Shown here piece after piece: positions 33,201 to 44,470 of a stretch of DNA of 64,000 bases (position 1 is the stretch's first letter; each line of letters begins with the position of its first letter). Below the pieces are notes generated by a model. That model did not search any database. It worked only from the letters and a program-made list of their open reading frames with translations, and was not told where the DNA came from. A program made the translations under genes and the position numbers. The stretch comes from Daucus carota subsp. sativus (lineage: Eukaryota > Streptophyta > Magnoliopsida > Apiales > Apiaceae). The stretch is taken from NCBI RefSeq assembly GCF_001625215.2, contig NC_030387.2:37223606-37287605 (forward strand), written 5' to 3'.

Positions 33201-36158
33201 TTGCTTCCACTCTTTCCAACCATGGATAAATATTACAAGGTCAGCTTCACTAATTATGCTTCGAGGCAATCATGGAGAAGATTATCTGACTAGACAGGAT
33301 TGCCTACAAATGTAAGCTACATGGTCTAGGAAATGGATCATATTCCATGATCATAATATGTTTGCTGAAAGGAAGAAAAAGATGAAACTAGTATTTTAGA
33401 GATTTCTCCAGTTTTTCTTCTTTTGCTTGTCATAGGTGGAGGAGTTGATGTTTCAGTTAGTTTGTGATCCATCTGGAGTGGTTGTAGAAACAACGATCAG
33501 AGAATTAGTGCCTGCTCTATTGAGCTGGGCTAACAGATTGGATAACATGTTACGAGTATTAATGTCTAACATCTTGAGCTCCGCTCAGGTAAACATATAT
33601 CTGAAAACACTTCATTTTTCATACCAAATCTTGCCCCAGTACAATGTCAATGATGCAATTTATTTTCAGCGGTGTCCACCTGTATCAGGGGTTGAAGGTT
33701 CTCTTGAATCATATCTCCGTGTTTTGGGTGAACGGGAGCGTTGGACTGTTGATGTTTTATTGCGATTGCTGGCAGAATTGCTTCCAAATTTGCACCAAAA
33801 ATCAATTGAAACTTGCCCATTTCCTTCTGCTTCAGATGTTGCAGGAACACTGTTCTCTACTTCCTTGTTAGAATTGTATGCAGGGTAAGTCCCGTTGAGT
33901 CTTCCCAAGTGGATGCTAGCTTTCTTGTTTAAAATGTGCAATTGTGTCTCAGTTTCTTTTGAATTATGTGATGAGTAGGGGACACGTGGAATGGCCTACT
34001 TTTGAGTTGCTACATTGTGATTGCTTTCCGACTTTGATACAATTAGCCTCATTATTACCTCAGAAAGAGGATAAGTTACGAAGTCGAATTACAAAGGTAC
34101 ACTCCCTTGTGTAATGGTTGATGTTTCTTAACATTTATTCTTGTATAGTGACGCTCTTGGTTGATGCAGTTATTGCTGACCGTGTCTAAGCTCTTTGGGG
34201 ATGATTATGTAACAAATATTATGCTACCAGTATTCCTGATAGCAGTTGGTGATAAAGCTGATTTGACGTTCATACCTAACAGAATTCAAACAAGAATCAA
34301 AGGTTTTGAGTGCTCAGATTTCTGAATTGGTAATATTCTTGTCATGCATGTCATGTTACTAAATATCTCAATTCTTGTGAACTGCAGGTTTAAGACCTAA
34401 AAGTTCGGTAGCTGAGAGACTGGCTACCATGTGTGTCCTACCTATACTTCTGGCTGGTGTATTAGGAAGTCCAAGTAAGCATGAAAATTTAACAGAGTAT
34501 TTGAGGAATTTGTTAGTCCAAAATGCCGTTCAGGAAAACCAGTCGGTGAGGAGGAATGCAGAGATTGTTAATTCTGTCCGCTTCCTTTGGTGCGTACCCT
34601 ATTGCCGAGATGAATATATGTATAGAGTTTGCACTTTGGTATTGAAACATATACATTCTAACTTTCCACTTTGATATACAGCTCTTTTGAAGAACATCAT
34701 AACATGGTTTTTAATATCTTATGGGAAATGGTTGTAAGCTCCAACATATATATGAAAATTAGTGCTGCTAATCTTTGGAAAGCCATAGTAAGACTATCAC
34801 TGAATCACAGTATTTATTTATCGTTTCATATACCTGGATACCTCTTTACTCATGTTTGTTTTGTGTCGGCAGGTTCCATATATTGATGTAAAGGTTGCAT
34901 CAACTCATGTTTTGCCTGCTCTTGTAACTCTTGGTTCTGACCAAAACTTAAATGTCAAATATGCAAGCATTGAAGCATTTGGGGCTGTAGCACAGCATTT
35001 CAAAAATGACACGGTACTCCCTGCTCATGACAACTTTAAATTAATTTTATTTCGGTTATAGAAGCTTCTTTACAATGGTCATGGCTTTCTTTTCTTTGTA
35101 GATAATTGAAAAAATACGTGTTCAAATGGATGCTTTCCTTGAAGATGGATCACATGAAACTGCAATCGCCGTTGTGCGTGCATTGGTGGTTGCTGTCCCG
35201 AATTCAACAGACAGATTTAGAGATTATATCCTTAAAATATCTCGTGTACATTATCAGTGCTTGACGTAGCTCTGCTAACTCTTATTATTGGTGCCAAACA
35301 ATTTTTTACCCCAATTATGTTAACTGTTTCTTAACTAAATATACATCTGTTGTCCAAGATTTGCGTACTTTCAGCTGCACCAATTCCTTCAAGTGATGTG
35401 GTACGTCGGCGTGACAGAGCCAATGCATTTTGTGAATGTATTCGTGCTGTAGATGCTACAGGTATGTTTATCAAGCCTGGACATGTGTTTTAAGTTATAA
35501 TTGTTTAGTATTCCGAATGAGAATACAGCACCTCTGTATAAATTCCATTCTTCGAAAAGCCAAAACAGATGAATAAAGCTACCTTTCTGAATTCTGATAA
35601 TACAATAGTACTGTATCAAGGCACACATGAAAAAAATGCAGACTCCATGGCCCTTTGCGTGTTACCATCGTATAAACTTATTGTGCTAGAAAAAGATGAT
35701 TAATTTTTGAAGTCATCCTCAAACAATCTGATACATGTTTCTCATCTGCTGATATTTCATATGGTGTTTGTGTCATCTCTGGTGCAGAGCTTCCTGCCAC
35801 AAGTGTTAGGGATTATTTGCTACCAACCATACAAAATCTGTTAAAGGACTCGGATGCTCTTGATCCAGCACACAAAGAGGCGCTTGAAATTATTGTAAGG
35901 GAAAGATCTGGGGGATCATTAGACACATTTAGCAAGGTGATGGGTGCACATCTTGGGATCACCAGCTTATTCGGTGAAGGGGGCTTATTGGGGAAAAAGG
36001 AAAGTGGGGATTTATCGGCAATGGCAGACCAGCTAACTGAGGCTTCAAAGCCAATTCCAGCAGCTCCAGATCCAGCACAAACAGCGGACGACACAAGATT
36101 TAGAAGAATAATGAGGGGTGGTTTTACAGACATTTTAAGGGGGAAAACAGAGCAATAA
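27262..36158 (+). CDS. RELCH: RELCH-like protein: LisH, coiled coil and HEAT repeats
   Basis: Twenty exons keep one frame for 1,179 aa: 27262-27460, 28275-28427, 29052-29230, 30640-30747, 31582-31752, 31836-32396, 32488-32562, 32653-32781, 32874-32948, 33030-33239, 33436-33588, 33670-33884, 33979-34096, 34170-34302, 34388-34589, 34682-34787, 34873-35013, 35102-35225, 35345-35461, 35788-36158. A LisH motif opens the protein (CNCVVNFLLEENYLLSAFEL) and a second LisH-like segment lies at about 150-177 (LNCAVKEYLLLAGYRLTAMT). Residues about 215-345 are coiled coil. HEAT-type helices fill about 470-1110. Animal RELCH (KIAA1468) links recycling endosomes to the trans-Golgi network in sterol transport; the plant role is not established. 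An in-frame ATG at 27202 would add 20 residues; I prefer 27262 (MDVEKASLCN), which matches how the Arabidopsis relative starts as I recall it. Intron 18 is AT-AC. Confidence 0.93.
27461..27590. repeat. CT-rich microsatellite at the start of RELCH intron 1
   Basis: About 130 bases of interrupted (CTCTCCCT)n and (CT)n directly after the exon 1 donor. It generates long spurious frames on both strands. Pyrimidine tracts in first introns can affect expression, but here that is only a possibility. Confidence 0.9.
29623..30120 (+). mobile_element. Helitron-like element in RELCH intron 3
   Basis: The 5' end TCTATACTATACTATCATAA closely resembles the terminus at 9701. The 3' end has a small hairpin (GTGC-ATC-GCAC, 30096-30106) and finishes with CTAG at 30117-30120. 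The 498-base element has no coding capacity. Flanking bases are not the ideal A|T, so the edges carry some doubt. Confidence 0.65.
35226..35344 (+). other. U12-type AT-AC intron (RELCH intron 18)
   Basis: The intron starts ATATCCTTAA, the U12 5' splice consensus, and ends in TATAC. TTTCTTAAC at 35327-35335 fits the U12 branch site (TTCCTTRAC), with the branch A ten bases before the 3' end. Joining GAT-T to AT-CTG-TTG gives RDYLLSKICVLSAAP in frame. No GT-AG choice joins these exons with equal sense: the nearest alternative (CGT|GTACAT to AAG|ATTTGC) would give RDYILKISRICVL. Confidence 0.85.
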
Positions 36159-36306
36159 GGATGTTTTCCCCTGTGGTGGTTACTGGTTAGAGAGGAATGC
36201 TTAGGCTTTTTTCTTATTGCTATAGCTTTTCCTTGCTAGATTATTTCAGATCCAAACAATTTTCAGAAATAAATGTCAATGTTGTTTAGTTTATAGATAT
36301 AAAAAC

Positions 36307-36720
36307 AGAGTAAAGTTATATGGAGACCATTTTTTTTGGAGACCGTGGAGACCACTTATGTTCTGCAAGTGAAATATTGCATAAAAACATTGCAAAACAC
36401 ATAATTTTGCAAATCAAATACATTATTTTGTGAAGTAAGCTTTATAAATATCAACAATTCATTAAAATTATTGAAGAACATCTATGTTCAGCAAATTGAA
36501 CAAATGTTCTGCAAACTAAACATATTCTGCAGGATAAAATATTTTATAATATTCTACATGCAAAACATACATGATATTCAAGATTTTATATGATATAATG
36601 ATCTTTGTACATGATTTGCAAAATTATGAGTTTTGCAATGTTTTTATGCATATTTTACTTGCAGAACATAAACGGTCTCCACCGTCTCTAAAAAAAGTGG
36701 TCTCCATAGTTATTAACTCT
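36307..36720. mobile_element. MITE family A, copy 1, with 8-bp target duplication
   Basis: Begins AGAGTAAAGTTATATGGAGA and ends with the imperfect complement GGTCTCCATAGTTATTAACT + CT. ATAAAAAC flanks it at 36299-36306 and 36721-36728, an 8-bp duplication as made by hAT elements (a 9-bp reading, TATAAAAAC, is also possible). The interior is non-coding with repeated TTGCA/TGCAAAA words. It lies about 150 bases after the RELCH stop codon, so it may be transcribed as part of the 3' UTR. Confidence 0.8.
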
Positions 36721-36728
36721 ATAAAAAC

Positions 36729-39700
36729 ATATAAATTAAAAAAAAAGAGATTTAGATATATAAGACGGACAAGAATACAATCAGTGTATATTTAGTTTGT
36801 TTTTTTTTTAAAATAGTGTATATTTAGTTATTTACTGTCAAGCGTCAACGGTCGAATATTTTGTGCGAGAAAGGTTTCGTGGCTGGTAATATTGTTTTAT
36901 TGGCTGATGGGATATATTAATATATTAATTGAATTTTAGTTGATATATTGTGAAAAATATTGAAAAATAGTGGGTGAGATTAGTTTTTATATTATAAAAA
37001 CTAATTATATTTTAAAAAATTGAAATGTAAATAAATAACACTCCGATAAAGGAAATTAAGGTATAAAGAAATATTTGGAATGAAAATTTTTTTTTATTAA
37101 AAAATATATCATTATATAATTTCAACTTTCATTATTCAGTAAAAAATAGTACTTTAAGCATGTGTTATTTTTCCAGGAAAAAGAATAAACAAGTTTTTGA
37201 AACTCCTTATTTTAAAATACAAAGTTATCGAAACTTCTTTCCGTTTTGGGTTCGTAATACACAAACTTATCCTATAAATTTTATTTATCATACGTCGGGG
37301 ACGACCCGTAAATATGACCCTTCGGAAGCAGCAAGAGGTATGTATATATTCATATAATAGCAATAACAAATAGATTAATTTATGACTCCCTAATATTGCA
37401 TAATCAATTTTGTCCTTTTTGGCTGCATAGCCGCACCCTCTTGTACATGCCTACGTATGGTCGATGACTCGATTAAGGTAAATCGAACCTCATTGTATTT
37501 TGCATGGTAAATCACCAAATATGTACAACTTCAGCTGATTAAAATTAATTCTTTTGTGATTGTTAATAACAGTATCGAAGACGAAGTTAATGATACGATC
37601 CAATGGGTTCTAATATTCTATCTCTATATATCTATTAAATAGTTAATATATATGTATCCTAATAAAATGTTATTCGATTTTTTCTTTCGAACACATAAAT
37701 TTTTGAGTGTAGCACGGTCGCTTTTTCGGCAGAGAGCCTTGTTCTTTCGGCCAGATTCTGTACAAAGAAAAAAGTTTTCTATATCACACAAGAATGGAAG
37801 TTAGGTGTCAAATAAATTTGTTTTAGAAAAAGGGTAAAATATTGTGATCCAGATGAATGAGTTATCTAAATACATGAATTTTAATAGATCAACTAAAATT
37901 GGATAAATTAGATAAATTAAAACTTCCAAATAAATCGACGGCTTGGTTTCTGATTTTAATAGATCAACGGTCATATTTATTCTAAGACTAAAATAATTCA
38001 TTTAATTTACACAAATTAAAAAGATAAATGTTTCATTAACATTTGTATTAAAGAATGCTACATTATATAATCACATATTTTAAGGATGCCAATTGTATGT
38101 GCAAATTTGTATTTAAAAAGTTCATATACAGAAGAATGCTATTGAGAATTTCTCAATTAAATATATGAGTTAATTTCGTGTGTTCTAATTAATAAGCGTG
38201 AATTGTCGGCCTTGTTGCCGTCAAGGCCGGGCATGGTATAAAGTAAATGAGTCACGTTAACATTACAATCTACTGATCTCCAGCAATTACACACAAACTG
38301 TACGTGGAGTGCTGCTGCTCACACCCTATTAAACAGTTTTAAATCATATGAAATAATATTAACATTGTTTTAAAACTCAACAATTTATTGAAAAATATTC
38401 AAAAATATCTGATTAAATTTTAGAAAAATATTTTACCAAGTAATTACTAAAATTTCCTATATATTAAGAAAAAACCTCTAATAAAATTCTTAATTCTGAT
38501 TCTCGATTTTATATCCGTGATTAAGATCTAAACAACTTGTTTCTCAAAAAAAAAAAAAGATTTAAACAACTTAAGTACACGTTATATATATTATCCTGCC
38601 TTTGATTCCAAGCTAGCTGGAAGTTCATGGTGATAATTTAATTAATTAGTTGTAGCTTGTAGATGCTGCTAATTCACTCATGATCATATGTTTATGCACT
38701 AATTTGGATAAGTCTCGTTTGGTACGTTTTTTATAACTATATTAAGTTATCATACATTTCTACCAGAAATTCAGATTATTATGTTCTGATTACAGTCAGC
38801 AGCGAATTCAAATTCTTATTATCGTCTACTACCAAATGACTCATAAGTCAAATTTGTGATAATACATGCATGTTTTACAACCATTTATATTATCCTACAT
38901 TAATAGTATAATAATATGCGCGTCATTACGTACATGGGCGCCTTCATTTTGATCAATATTACATTCGACAGCTAACTAAAATTTCTGAGGAACAATACAA
39001 TTTTTCTACTAATATCTCAAGATAAGATTCCCACCTCATTAAACCTTGTGTGTTTTTTAAAGCAAACCTCGTGTTTTTTTTTAAAAACATAAGCCAGTTA
39101 GAAAACCTCTCATATAGTATATCGTATTAAACTATACATCTGGATCGTATTATGGAATTAAAAGTATCAAAAGATTGATGTGTCATGTCTCTCGTGTATT
39201 CAGTTGAGTTTCTAAGTATTCTTTTATACGTTAATGAAATTATATATTCAGTTTGGATATTAAATTATTAATTATATATTAGAATTTTGAGATATTAATT
39301 ATAAAATTCTAAATTATCTTACAAAATCTAGTAGTATTCGACTAGAATTTAAAATTATACTTAAAATATAGGTGATATTAAATAGAGATTTATTTGAAAC
39401 TTCGGTGATATAGATCTGATATACTCCTTCCGTCCCCTTTCACATGTGCATTTTGCTTTTCGATAAGTTAAATTGACTAATTTTTGACTAAACATTACAA
39501 ATTATCTATTCATTATTTTTAAAATCCGAAAGTTGTATATTGAAATAGACAAAACATACTTTCTAATGAATAATTTTTATTATTTTTTTTAATTATATAA
39601 TACATGTAAATTACAATCAAAATATAGTGAATTTGACTGGTCAAAAGACAAAATGGACATAAGAGACGGAGGGAGTATTACCAAAGTTATTCATATAGAA

Positions 39701-40500
39701 AGACTTGAACAAAATCAAAGTATCCTAATTAGCGAGAAAAAAAAAATCATCATCAAAGTATCCAAGAAAGAATGCGTTCATGTATTGACTTAAACTGACG
39801 TGAGAAGTGACCTAAATTTAATAGCCATAACCTCCTCCAGTACAGATTACTGAGTAGAACCTCCTCCAGATAAATTATAAATAAAACATAGAGACGCAAA
39901 ATTCTAAATTTTCCAGTTATAAATAAAAGCCTCCTCCACTTAATTTAGTAATATAGGGGCCGTTTGGGATAGTTTAAAAAAATTGACTTTTTGTTTAAAT
40001 TAAAAAAGTAAAGTAGAAGTGAGAAGTAAGTTCATAAAATGTTTGAAAAAGAAGTGGAAGTTGTGAGAAAAAAGTTAGTATTGGTGATTTCGGCCAGACA
40101 AACAGACCCATGATACACGTCAGATCACATAAGCGATGCATGCATATCCAGTTGGAATGGCTTTGACTCGCCTCACACGTAGCTTCCCTCACTTCTAAGT
40201 CGGCTACGTGTCCATCTCACCCTTCACCACCAACCATACTCCTATTACTACTCTATTCGAGAAAACAAAAATTAATTTTTTGCCGAAAAACAAAAATTAA
40301 ATTTAGTTACACTTAAATTTTCTTGGAGGAAAATTTGAATCAAACATGTCATATCCTAAGAAATAATTTAAAATTATACTAATATTTTTATTATATTAAA
40401 TAAAATAAAATAAAGTATTTCTGAAAAATAGACAAGCCAAGGCATACATGTGACATATCATATGATATACGCGGCGCCTATGTACGTTTCCATCAGGACC
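36729..40500. other. AT-rich intergenic region, no gene seen
   Basis: About 3.8 kb without a supported gene. It holds one clear Stowaway element (39424-39675) and a PIF/Harbinger-type remnant (about 39956-40109, GGGGCCGTTTGGGATAG to GGCCAGACAAACAGACCC). The open frame at 37160-37357 has no recognisable features. Confidence 0.55.
39424..39675. mobile_element. Stowaway-type MITE
   Basis: CTCCTTCCGTCCCCTTTCAC and the complementary right end (GGACATAAGAGACGGAGGGAG) are flanked by TA on both sides. Length 252 bases. TIR homology extends inward over more than 60 bases (AATTGACTAATTTTTGAC against AATTTGACTGGTCAAAAG). Confidence 0.9.
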
Positions 40501-40515
40501 GGAACACTCTACAGC

Positions 40516-40523
40516 TATATAAA
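40516..40523 (+). promoter_or_regulatory. Probable TATA box of the amidotransferase gene
   Basis: TATATAAA about 105 bases before the ATG at 40623, followed by a CA-rich leader typical of plant 5' UTRs. Confidence 0.6.
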
Positions 40524-40622
40524 CACACACACACATACTCACATTTTACACACACTCGCATATTCGCATATTACACAAAACCTACTTTCTTCCTTAATCG
40601 ACAAAACCAAAAGCTCTTCGCG

Positions 40623-42662
40623 ATGTCATCGGACCTGTCTGTGATTTTGCCTCGTGTGTTAATTGTCTCTAGACGAAGCCTTCGCAAGAACAAGTTCGTA
40701 GATTTTGTTGGTATGCATTTTCTCCTCCTTTTTAAAAATTTGTATACGACAAATTTCGATTGTTAGAATATTATATGATCCCTGTGATAAAAATCACAAA
40801 CCTACCTTCTAAATGATGCAAGAATATAATTATTACATATTGGTATTATTATCGTGGTGGAGTAGGGTAGGATGTACGGAGACGATAAGAGCCGTATCGA
40901 AATTATGGTATTGTGTGTTCCTGGTCAAGGAGGGTAGGATGTACGCAGATGATAAAAGCCCTATTGAAATTATGATATTGTGTGTACATCATAGGATGTG
41001 AATAGCATGATTATATATGTGTAGTCATTATGTGCTATTATGATGATTTTAGTTGAATATTTTGTGTTATTAAAATTCAATCGAAATTTTGATATGAGTT
41101 ATTATTGACTTGGCAATGTTTGGTTTTTTGAAAAATTTGTTAGGTGAATATCATCTTGATCTTATAGTTGGGTATGGAGCTGTGCCTGTGATTGTGCCCC
41201 GGGTGACTGGGGTCCACATGTTACTGGACAGCTTCGAGCCGATTCACGGGGTTCTTCTGTGTGAAGGAGAGGACATTGATCCTTCACATTATGAAGCCGA
41301 AACGGGTGGCTTGTCGTTGGAGGAGTTGGAAGAGATTAGGAAGGTGCATGCTAGTGATACAGCTATTGATAAAGAGAAAGATACAATTGAGTTGAGCCTG
41401 GCCAAGCTTTGTCTCGAGAGGAACATCCCTTATTTGGGGATTTGTAGGGGTTCGCAGGTCTTGAATGTTGCGTGTGGGGGCACACTTTATCAGGACATTG
41501 GTAAGGAATTGACAAGGAATTGTTCTGAGGATCGAAGGGTGGTGCATATGGATTATGATAATTATGATGGGCATAGGCATGTGGTTAAGGTGCTGAGGAA
41601 CACCCCGTTGAGCGATTGGTTTAAGGATTCTTTGGAGGATGAGGAAATGGAGATTCGGGTTAATAGTTATCACCATCAAGGAGTGAAGAAGTTGGCTCAG
41701 CGTTTCATGCCTATGGCATTTGCACCTGATGGGTTGGTTGAAGGGTTTTATGATCCTGATGCTTACAATCCGGAAGAGGGTAAGTTTATCATGGGGCTGC
41801 AGTTTCACCCCGAGCGAATGAGGAAGCCTGATTCTGATGAGTTTGATTATCCAGGATGCCCTGCTGCTTACAAGGTACATTTCGCGAGGGCAATATTTTT
41901 ATTCATTATTTAGTTGACTAATTGAAACGATTTGTATTATATTTATGCAAGTCTTTCCATTCCAAAACCCCCAAGTGACAAGTGGAACAGAGAAAGCGAC
42001 TTCGCTGATGGCATAAGCTAATGTAACTTCAATAAGAAAGTGCAAATATATAAGCCCCTTCTAATTATGTGCATTATATTAACTTCGCAGGAGTTTGTCA
42101 AAGCAGTGGTAGCTTATCAGAAGAGGCTTAATGGAACAACAAGTGTGCCAAGATCCCTTAAACTGGATCAGGAAATGGAAAAGAAAAGGAAAGTTATAGT
42201 CAGAAGTTTTTCCCTGGCACGAGATTTATACGCAGCTGGAAATGAGAGGAATCCATTCAAAGACTCTGAACTTGAACCCGGGGCTGATTTTCTGGAGGTA
42301 TAAACCTAGTATCACACAGAGATAGAGAAATGGAGTATTATCTAATAACAAAAATGAAATCTTAAAATTTGAAAGATATTAGGACTTATTGGTTTGTTTT
42401 TCACATGCAGTCAAACACAGCTCTGAGTTTGCAACAAGAGACTAGGTTAAAGCAGATGGGTGCAACCGTGAGAAATGCATCATCCTACTCCCAGAAACTG
42501 AAGGTAAATGCGGAGAGGGAAAGGTTAGCAAAAAATGTGATAGAGAAAATGTCCATTGAACAGTTATCGGATCTCATGTCATTTTATCACATGATGGGAC
42601 AGTTATGTTCTGATGTTCTGGAAAGAAAACTTCATGGTGTGGTCAACGACCTTGATTCTTGA
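40623..42662 (+). CDS. Class I glutamine-amidotransferase-like (peptidase C26) protein
   Basis: Four exons, 40623-40710, 41144-41874, 42091-42297 and 42411-42662, give 425 aa. The N-terminal two thirds form a class I GATase fold of the gamma-glutamyl-GABA hydrolase (PuuD) type. The nucleophile elbow is [12 protein letters not shown] with Cys130, and the His-Glu pair is in GLQFHPERM (His251, Glu253), so the catalytic triad looks complete. An acidic motif, [15 protein letters not shown], matches the family. The C-terminal 130 residues (from [15 protein letters not shown]) are a plant-specific, charged helical extension. There is no transit or signal peptide, so a cytosolic enzyme is likely. The family cleaves gamma-glutamyl amides; the plant substrate is not known to me. 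The start follows a TATA box and matches the second exon in phase 1. Confidence 0.92.
40864..40985. repeat. Two-copy 67-bp tandem repeat in amidotransferase intron 1
   Basis: AGGGTAGGATGTACG.AGA.GATAA starts at 40864 and again at 40931. Each copy ends ...GAAATTATG.TATTGTGTGT. The copies differ at about ten positions. Confidence 0.85.
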
Positions 42663-43700
42663 TTCAGATTGTGTTCTAGGTTAAGTGCTTTGTTTTCATT
42701 TGCTGTGATGTCCTTAATAATTAAGGATCACTCTGAATGATGTATCGTTTATTTCAATATTTTAGATCCTTTCCTTCTCTTCTTGATCTGTATTTTTGCT
42801 TGATTGAACGCGGTGATTATCCAACATTATCTAATATAATTGTGCCAATGCTGGGACCTAATAATTTCTGTCGAAATATTTAAAACATTTAACGTAACAT
42901 AAAATCGATAATTTCTGTACTTGTTTGAAGGCTCATGATCTTCCATGACCCAAAACACATGAAGATGACCTCTGTTTTGCACCTTGAGCTACCATAAATG
43001 TTAATATGGTGGTCACTTCTCCCTTCCGTTCTGATTTTGTATGGTGCTGGAAATATTAGGATTAAAAGCAGAAGCTTAGTTTTGATAAATATGCTTAAAA
43101 TATATAATCCTCATAATATACTGCGAGTCCTGGTCAGAATATTGATTGAAGTTGAGATTAAATCTACGTAAGCATGTTCAGCATGCACAAATGAGCAACT
43201 GAATTTTTTTTTTTTAAGCTAATGATGTAGAACTAGAACTAAGTCGTTGATTTCAAGTCAACAGTGTGATTATCTAGATTACACTAGGGCCTGAACTTGC
43301 TCTCTGTAGTAAAACTGCAGATGAACTACATTTGAATTCATGTCATATGGACTTAATGTTCAAGGAGTAGTTGGTTGGTATATAATTAGGTAGTATGAGC
43401 TGAAGACTGGGGAAATCATTTAATCGTCTTTCTATCCACAACTTCATGTTCTGCTGATGGTAGGTTTTTTTTGTTTGACATAGCAAGAGTGAATTTGAGG
43501 TATATAAATTTGCTAAATTAAAATAATCATACATACAGAAATTCAAGGCGAAGACCTAATATCCTTCTATCGCTTTCTTTGAATATAGTGTTAAGTGCAA
43601 GTTCCCTCTAGTATCATTTTATATTTTAATTCTGATTCTTCCTATTTCTAATTTGTAATATTCTGTCAGCCGCTTCCTCTAGTTTCGCCAGATATTTCTA
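42663..43700. other. Spacer between amidotransferase and receptor-kinase loci
   Basis: 3' UTR followed by AT-rich DNA. No repeats or coding signal stand out. The last few hundred bases must contain the promoter of ectodomain exon A, if that exon is used. Confidence 0.45.
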
Positions 43701-43701
43701 C

Positions 43702-44470
43702 ATGGATTTTCAATTTGTTTCATGGTTTCATTTGTATTCTGTCCTATTGTTCCTAAATACTCTGGTTTTTGAATGTTCTAGTCACCTAGATGATTGGTAC
43801 GAAAGTTGTGGTGCCACATTCAGCTGTGGCGCTATAACTGGAGTTGGATATCCTTTTCGTGGAAATGGAGATCCCGAGTATTGTGGATATCCCAGTTTTT
43901 TGCTTAAATGTGACCAAGACAACATGACTACTATTCGATTAATGAATGTGACATATCGTGTATTAAACATCGATCAAACTACCCAGGTTATGAAGATAGC
44001 TAGAGAGGATGTAATGGATGTAACTTGTCCACAGGAGCTAGTAAACACGACCTTCAATTACGCAGTCTATGATTTTACTTCTGCTTATATGAATATTACA
44101 TTTCTCTATGGGTGTCCGGTTTCTGTCAAATTGCAAAGTCCAAGCAGTGTTTCTTGTGGGAGTAAAGAGAACGATAGCGTCGATGTAGTTTCTGGAGCTC
44201 ATGGCCCTGGAAACTGCAAGTATAGTGTTGTTGTTCCAGTTCTAAAAGCAGGTGCAGAAGGATCAGTCAGTTTAACACATTTGGATCAACTTCTCCAAGA
44301 GGGGTTTGAAGTCAGATGGAAAATGGACGGAAAAGCATGCAGCGACTGCACCAGTACAGGTGGACGCTGTGGATACAGCTTTTCTACTAATCAAACAACT
44401 TGCTTTTGCCCTGGCCAACCATATCTTTCGGATTCTTGCTCTGCAGCTAATAGAGCTTCGCCTGGTCCAG
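43702..44470 (+). CDS. LRK10L receptor kinase, alternative ectodomain exon A
   Basis: An open exon of 256 codons plus one base, starting with a signal peptide (FHLYSVLLFLNTLVFECSS) and followed by a GUB_WAK_bind domain: CGATFSCGAITGVGYPFRGN, then YCGYPSFLLKC and a WAK-associated Cys motif near the end (CSDCTSTGGRCGYSFSTNQT). The GT donor at 44471 leaves phase 1, the same phase as exons B and C and as required by the shared exon at 50091. No kinase exon lies before exon B, so exon A must either splice over 5.6 kb to 50091 or be an orphan. Spliced that way the product would be 687 aa. Confidence 0.8.

Noticed and set aside
35226-35380. GT-AG alternative for RELCH intron 18 (CGT|GTACAT to AAG|ATTTGC)
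   Set aside because: It keeps the frame but gives a poorer protein match and ignores strong U12 signals at both ends and at the branch site.
36750-39400. Search for tRNA, rRNA or hairpin RNA genes in the gene-poor stretch
   Set aside because: No cloverleaf, A/B box pair or convincing precursor hairpin was seen; only AT-rich DNA.
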